A stretch of 64,000 nucleotides of DNA from Neolewinella litorea (GTDB taxonomy: Bacteria > Bacteroidota > Bacteroidia > Chitinophagales > Saprospiraceae). The notes under the pieces were generated by a model, which was not told the DNA's origin, did no database searches, and worked only from the letters and a program-made list of their open reading frames with translations. The position numbers and the translations under genes were made by a program. Positions 63,848 through 64,000 of this stretch are shown piece after piece; the stretch's first letter is position 1; every line of letters begins with the position of its first letter. The stretch covers positions 186,001 through 250,000 of the forward strand of contig NZ_SRSF01000004.1 in NCBI RefSeq assembly GCF_004803465.1. The letters run 5' to 3'.

Positions 63848-63882
63848 GCCGGGCGTCAGCCCGATTGGTAAGCGGTCAATCC

Positions 63883-64000
63883 TTACCGAAGTCGCAGGAA
63901 GGAACGTACGGTGCGGTCACCCATCTCGGGCGTGACCACCATTTGGTAGAGACCGGCGGGAATGTCTCCCAGGCTCAGTTCAACGGTATTGGTGCCGGTA
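63883..64000 (-). CDS. T9SS type A sorting-domain protein, C-terminal end (partial)
   Basis: Only the last 38 residues are inside the window. They read TGTNTVELSLGDIPAGLYQM, then VVTPEMGDRTVRSFLRLR and a TAA stop at 63883-63885, which is the end of a T9SS type A sorting domain (GLYxM and a basic last strand). The protein should be secreted by the type IX system and attached to the cell surface. It is preceded (in transcription) by sequence outside the window and followed by a strong terminator. Confidence 0.85.
   Translation of the reverse strand, partial: TGTNTVELSLGDIPAGLYQMVVTPEMGDRTVRSFLRLR

Overview
The window looks like a GC-rich chromosome segment of a Bacteroidota member, most likely of the Saprospiria/Lewinella type. 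This is inferred from two proteins with type IX secretion (T9SS) C-terminal sorting domains, several starts preceded at 4-5 bases by a TAnnTTTG-like Bacteroidota promoter element, Bacteroidota-style housekeeping genes, and almost no Shine-Dalgarno sequences. No rRNA, tRNA or CRISPR array was seen.

Region 1 (1-24 kb) is ordinary chromosome: a Nif3-like protein (cut by the window edge), a coiled-coil zinc-ribbon protein, a saccharopine dehydrogenase-family enzyme, a flippase-like membrane protein, two SAM methyltransferases, an M24 aminopeptidase P, an MsbA-type ABC exporter, a sulfatase lipoprotein with a VOC protein, a CPBP protease, a TolB-like propeller lipoprotein, a CPA2 antiporter, an acyl-CoA dehydrogenase and a 2-oxoacid dehydrogenase E2. 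Gaps between these genes hold a modular intergenic repeat family, including a roughly 379-bp tandem array at 17.4-18.6 kb. Region 2 (24.0-25.7 kb) is a REP-associated tyrosine transposase gene flanked by its palindromic repeats. cinA follows, with an unusual Lys/Ala/Pro-rich tail.

Region 3 (27.2-54.5 kb, all on the minus strand) is the centre of interest: a compact operon of 18 genes for an extracellular contractile injection system (eCIS, Afp/PVC type). In transcription order it encodes a DUF4255 cap/terminator protein, an unknown protein, two sheaths, two tube proteins, a tiny DUF5908 protein, a LysM protein, a VgrG-like spike, a PAAR tip, a gp25 baseplate wedge, two giant baseplate proteins, a 1378-aa protein in the tail-fibre slot, a tape-measure protein, a 1385-aa effector candidate, an immunity-like protein and an AAA+ ATPase. 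The effector candidate ends in what reads as an Ntox15/Tde1-type DNase domain (HxxD motif). The next gene resembles its known partner family (GAD-like plus DUF1851, as in Tdi1). An effector-immunity pair inside an eCIS operon would be unusual and implies that the toxin threatens the producer or other bacteria. A LuxR-type regulator with a degenerate receiver and a perfect 34-bp palindrome lie immediately upstream of the operon.

Region 4 (55-64 kb) has era, a small conserved protein, a 1664-aa secreted repeat protein with eleven 80-residue repeats and a T9SS sorting domain, a Gfo/Idh/MocA oxidoreductase, and the 3' end of another T9SS cargo gene. All assignments come from reading the sequence and knowledge of the families; no database search was run.
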